Positions 60,303 to 64,000 of a stretch of DNA of 64,000 nt are shown in pieces. Made by a program: the position numbers and the translations under genes. The stretch's first letter is position 1; every line of letters begins with the position of its first letter. Below the pieces are notes generated by a model. The model did no database searches, was not told the DNA's origin, and worked only from the letters and a program-made list of their open reading frames with translations. Source of the stretch: Opisthocomus hoazin (taxonomy: Eukaryota > Chordata > Aves > Opisthocomiformes > Opisthocomidae); the NCBI RefSeq assembly GCF_030867145.1, contig NC_134428.1:9610001-9674000 (forward strand), written 5' to 3'.

Positions 60303-62975
60303 AAAAGATTGAAATTGCCCTTTCCTGCAGTTTCCGTGCAGCTGGAAGTTTGTGTTACTTGCTGTTCGCTCCTGGTTTGTTCGCTACCAACAAAACTTAC
60401 TGGGTTTCTGACCCACTGTGTGGTCTGAAGTACAGAACTAACTTACTGTTTTGCCTAAGTTCTGAATGCTTACTTCCCTCTCATATTTTGTCGTTGTTAA
60501 TATTCTCCATTACTGGCAATTTGATATCATTTACATATGTAACACAGTGTTTTGTTCTTTTTTTGCCTGCTTCCACGCCGTTCTCCCTCTTTTTCCCTGA
60601 GCCCCTTCGCTGCCTTCTATATTGCTTCTAGTCAAGTGGTGATGGAGTGGGGCTGTGTGTTTGAGAGGAGAATACGCAGACTGAATTCGTCGTATGACCC
60701 TGGATAGCTGCTTGTTTACGTGCTCTTCCTGCCTGTTCCACTCTCCAGCCTTGACATTTTTCCACGAAATAGATGGTGCTCGAGTGAGGGAAGATTAAAG
60801 TGCTGATGCAGCAGAGAACAAGGAAAATTAAGTTAATTCCGAGGTTATACCTGGAGTGAAGAACCAGGCCTGGCCTCTTGTTCCCGGTGATGATGATGTT
60901 TGGGACCTCTGGAAATGGTGTGCTTGGCCTTGGGAAAAGATGCGCCTTGCATTGTTCTCTGGTAGCTGCTTCGTGCCACCCGAGAAAGCGGCATTGGTGG
61001 CTTCTGAAGAGTGCTGACTGTGGCTAGCATTTGTTCTGTGCCTTCTTCGTGGACTGGGTGCTCAGTGGGTCATCAGATTTAGTACATTTTCTGTGAAGGA
61101 GAAGTGGAAGTAGTGAGAGAGTGGAAAATGTGTGTAGTATTCAGGGGGAAGTGCAGATAGCACACTATTCAGGATGAACTATGTATGTTGGATTTCCTCG
61201 CTCCACTCCAGTGTTCTATGCTATTGACTGGATTCAGAAGCGAGGTAAAATCTGCTCCCCGTCGTTACTAGGCAGCTAGACTGAGTAAAGGGGCAAGCTG
61301 TGTAAGAGTAATAGAAGCCCAGACTTTGAAAAAGCAGATGGGGATAGTTGTTTGAGACTGACTGAATCAGTGTCATTGCTGCTGAGTAATTTATCACAAG
61401 AAAATCTAAACAGTGCATCCAGCCTGTAGCAGTTAAACCAGTTTAGCCAGTACATCTTGCATGACATCATTCAATATTTGGGCTAAGGGTGAAAATGAAC
61501 TGATTTAGAGCTTGTGAAGCATCCAATTCTTCTTAACTGATAATAAATTTAAAATAGGGCATTGTTTCCTTTAGTTTGTGCTTCTCAGATCAGTTGTTTA
61601 ATTTGACTTTGTAACTTGTGGCTGTAGAACGTTGATTGTGAAGGAATAAGACGTTGGGTGGCTTGCTGTACAGGGCATTAGTAATCCATAGAAAGCGTGC
61701 TTTTTCTCATCAAATACACATGTATATTAATATATATAAAATATGCTATGTGCTAGTTTGACATTCCCAGCAACAGGATTAACAGTTATTATAAAGCATC
61801 TTGGCAAGTAGAATGGGGTTATCTTATTTGCCAGGTTATTAAATATGCAGTGTTGTTTTCAGAAACTTATTTTTATTGGTCACTAAAGATAATGTGTTTT
61901 GCTCTGATGGTTTTAGCGTTTGACTTTGATACTCTAGCAAGAAGAGTAAAAGTGCACTTAATCGGTGGCAATGGCTGTAGAGCAGTGTATCTCTGTGTCG
62001 TGTTGCAAGCTTAGACTTAACACATTTTAATATTTCTGCTAAACCTTTTTTGTTTTGTTTTTTTTAGCTTGGCTTACTGATTGTAGTAAAGCAAGCACTG
62101 TAAGTTTAGAGACACTGAATGGAGTTCAAATGACTTGCCAGCAAAATGAAGAATGGTCAGCTTGAAAGTAGTGCTTTATTCTGACTTGCATTTGCCTGGT
62201 TTCACTGGAAGGCTGAGATTTTTGTCAACTAGAAATAATTAAGTTTCTGGAAATCAGTAGACGGATTTTGAAAATACTGAAACTCTACGGAGTATTCGCA
62301 GTTTGGGGAAGTAGTGCCTAGGAATCTTTGGGATTCCCTCCCAAATAGAAAGCCGCATTAGAAGACAATTGTGTATTGGACTTGACGTGCATCTAGAATA
62401 ACACGGCTTGACTGTTCAGCTTAACAGCATATGCGTATCTGGTAAGCAAAATCTTTTAAAAATATGGAGACTAAAACTACATGGTAAACTTTTGACAAAA
62501 TTAAAATTCTGTGATGCAAGTATAGCATCTCAGTTTCTGTTTTCAGTTGCTGTTTGACAGCTGTTTTAAACATTGCTGAAATAAGTCAGTCCTGACCCAT
62601 TTAATACTGAAGATCTAAACAAAACCGTCGTGCTTCGTAGCATCAAACATCTTAGGGGAACAGGGTGTTCAGTGTCTTCAGACCTGGAGTTTTCCCTGAC
62701 TGCAGCTGTAAAGCAAGCTCCAGAGCGATGCTGCACAGAGAAGACGTGCCAGGAGCATCCCATTTAAATTGGGCAAGAGAGAACACTAGCACCTCGGCTT
62801 ACCCTTGTGTGTATGCTGGTGTGCGGAGACAGACTGGCTTCCAGGCGTCCTGAACCTGTTGGGGTTTTCTGCATTGAAGCTGGCGCCTCGACTGAGCTCT
62901 GTACCACAAGCCAGAGGAAGGCGATGTGGGGAGTGAGCTGGAGTGTCCCAGGAGAAGGAAGTTCCAAATAGATGA

Positions 62976-63000
62976 TTTTTTTTTTTTTTTTTTTTTTTTT
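62976..63000. repeat. T25 homopolymer
   Basis: Twenty-five consecutive T residues. On the minus strand this is an A25 run that could be the relic of a retroposon tail, but no element body is recognised next to it. Confidence 0.9.
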
Positions 63001-64000
63001 CCTTAGCAGTACTGCAGTGTTTTGCAGCCGAGGAGAGGAGTTTTTCTTAATACAGTCCGCACCTCTTTGATATGAAACCTCATAAAAGTGCTGGAAAACA
63101 GAGCTTTGTATTTTGTATGTCAAGGGGTTGAATGCGGTCCGGTAGAGCTTGCTTTGAATGCAGAAGTCTGTGAAAATTCTTCAGGTAGTTTTTCATCATC
63201 TCTCTTTTCCTAGTGTAAATAGGAACGGATGCGTAGGAGTATCACTGGTGTTCACCGTGCCTCTAAGCTTGATCATATGGTTATTTCACAAGGTGCAACT
63301 GTAAGGTTGTTCTTAAAAAATACGGCATTTCCAGCCATGCAAGTGTTTTTTGTAAAGAGCTAAGGAAAATTTTGGTTTAGGGCTCTAAAACAATGTTGCA
63401 CTAATACAACAATTAGATGAATTTCTGCTGAGCTGTGTTTAAAAAAGGAATGGTCGTGTGTTTCCACAACAGAGATTTTCATTCCTGTATATTTCGGAGA
63501 GTTATTTTCTGACATCGCTGATACTGATCAGCAGAACTTTGATGAAAGTATGAGGGTACAAATGCCTATTAAAATTTGGCAAAGCTTTTGAATTCCAAAT
63601 CCATCTTGGTGGCTTAATGTTCTTACCCTTAAATAGATCAGAGATCAGTGGTGGAAATTTATTTCAGAAAACAGATAATTTGTGAATTGAAAGCGTATCG
63701 GCTTTAAATCTGTAGTAAATTTATTAGTAAAGGAGTTGATATACGTATAAAAAGAAGGGAAATTATGTTTTTAAGAAAAGGAACTGACTTCCTGCTGTAA
63801 GACCAACATGTTATTCCATGGCTAGATAGGAACTTTTTGCTGTAAAACTTGCTTCTGAGCCATGGAAGTGCTGGATAAATTGTGGCCTACACACCCAAGG
63901 GCCACACCAGGCAGCGCGGTGGTCTGTCTGCGCTCCGGAGCGTCTCGCCTGCGGTCCCCCGGCAGCGGCTCGGGGATGCTCTGCGGGCTGGGGGAGGAAT

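Larger units (their letters stand above)
56565..64000 (+). other. USP7: USP7 intron 1 (5' part, continues past the window)
   Basis: It begins with GTAACG and remains GC-rich to about 57570, then becomes ordinary AT-rich DNA. No sequence encoding the expected exon 2 (which would lead into the TRAF-like domain) is present, so the intron exceeds 7.4 kb. It holds a TG microsatellite, a T25 run and another CGCCATTTTT motif at 56987-56996. From about 63890 to the end the DNA is GC-rich again. Confidence 0.85.

Noticed and set aside
62976-63000. The T25 run as the tail of a minus-strand processed pseudogene
   Set aside because: No gene-like body, target-site duplication or repeat consensus was recognised beside it.
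1-64000. CRISPR arrays, bacterial operons, phage or integron-like systems
   Set aside because: The window is clearly vertebrate nuclear DNA, with no regularly spaced identical repeats and no ribosome-binding-site-led gene strings.
1-64000. tRNA, rRNA or snoRNA genes and LTR retroelements
   Set aside because: I found no cloverleaf box A/B pair, box C/D or H/ACA arrangement, or paired LTRs by eye. A tRNAscan or RepeatMasker run would be decisive.

Overview
The window is vertebrate nuclear DNA, most likely from a bird. The evidence is spliced genes with GT-AG introns, two large CpG islands, chicken-repeat-1 (CR1) LINE fragments with their ATTCTATGAT-type 3' tails, and compact introns. No bacterial or organellar signal is present. 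I cannot name the species from the sequence.

Layout. (1) Positions 1-17653, minus strand: a complete four-exon gene recognised as HAPSTR1 (C16orf72 in human). Its terminal exon is at 4074-4318, exon 3 at 12337-12612, exon 2 at 16747-16827 and the first coding exon at 17434-17653. All junction phases agree and give a 273-residue protein. The 3' UTR runs left from 4073, with a candidate poly(A) signal at 1566-1571. (2) About 16655-18410: the HAPSTR1 CpG-island promoter, with an NRF1-type palindrome, a YY1-type site and three further YY1-like motifs inside intron 1. (3) 18411-55099: about 37 kb of intergenic DNA. It holds CR1 fragments, a CTGCTG-rich tandem array beside a G-quadruplex-prone tract, an orphan CpG-rich patch, a few exon-like ORFs of unknown identity, and AT-rich blocks that could be conserved non-coding elements. 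(4) About 55100-57570: a second CpG island holding the USP7 promoter and first coding exon (56492-56564, plus strand). The rest of the window is USP7 intron 1, and the gene continues beyond the right edge.

How the genes relate. HAPSTR1 and USP7 face away from each other, with 38.8 kb between their start codons. From memory they are also neighbours in the same orientation on human 16p13.2. HAPSTR1 is a partner of the HUWE1 ubiquitin ligase in stress responses, and USP7 is a deubiquitinase acting on p53/MDM2 and many other proteins. The neighbourhood therefore pairs two ubiquitin-system regulators, but shared regulation is only an inference from similar motifs at both promoters.

I do not see an undescribed multi-gene system. 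The most informative observations are an exon-level duplication inside HAPSTR1 (exons 1 and 2 end in homologous peptides at the same splice phase), a repeated YY1-like module in its first intron, a pair of CR1 fragments flanking a GC-rich repeat cluster, and three orphan exon-like ORFs in the intergenic interval.
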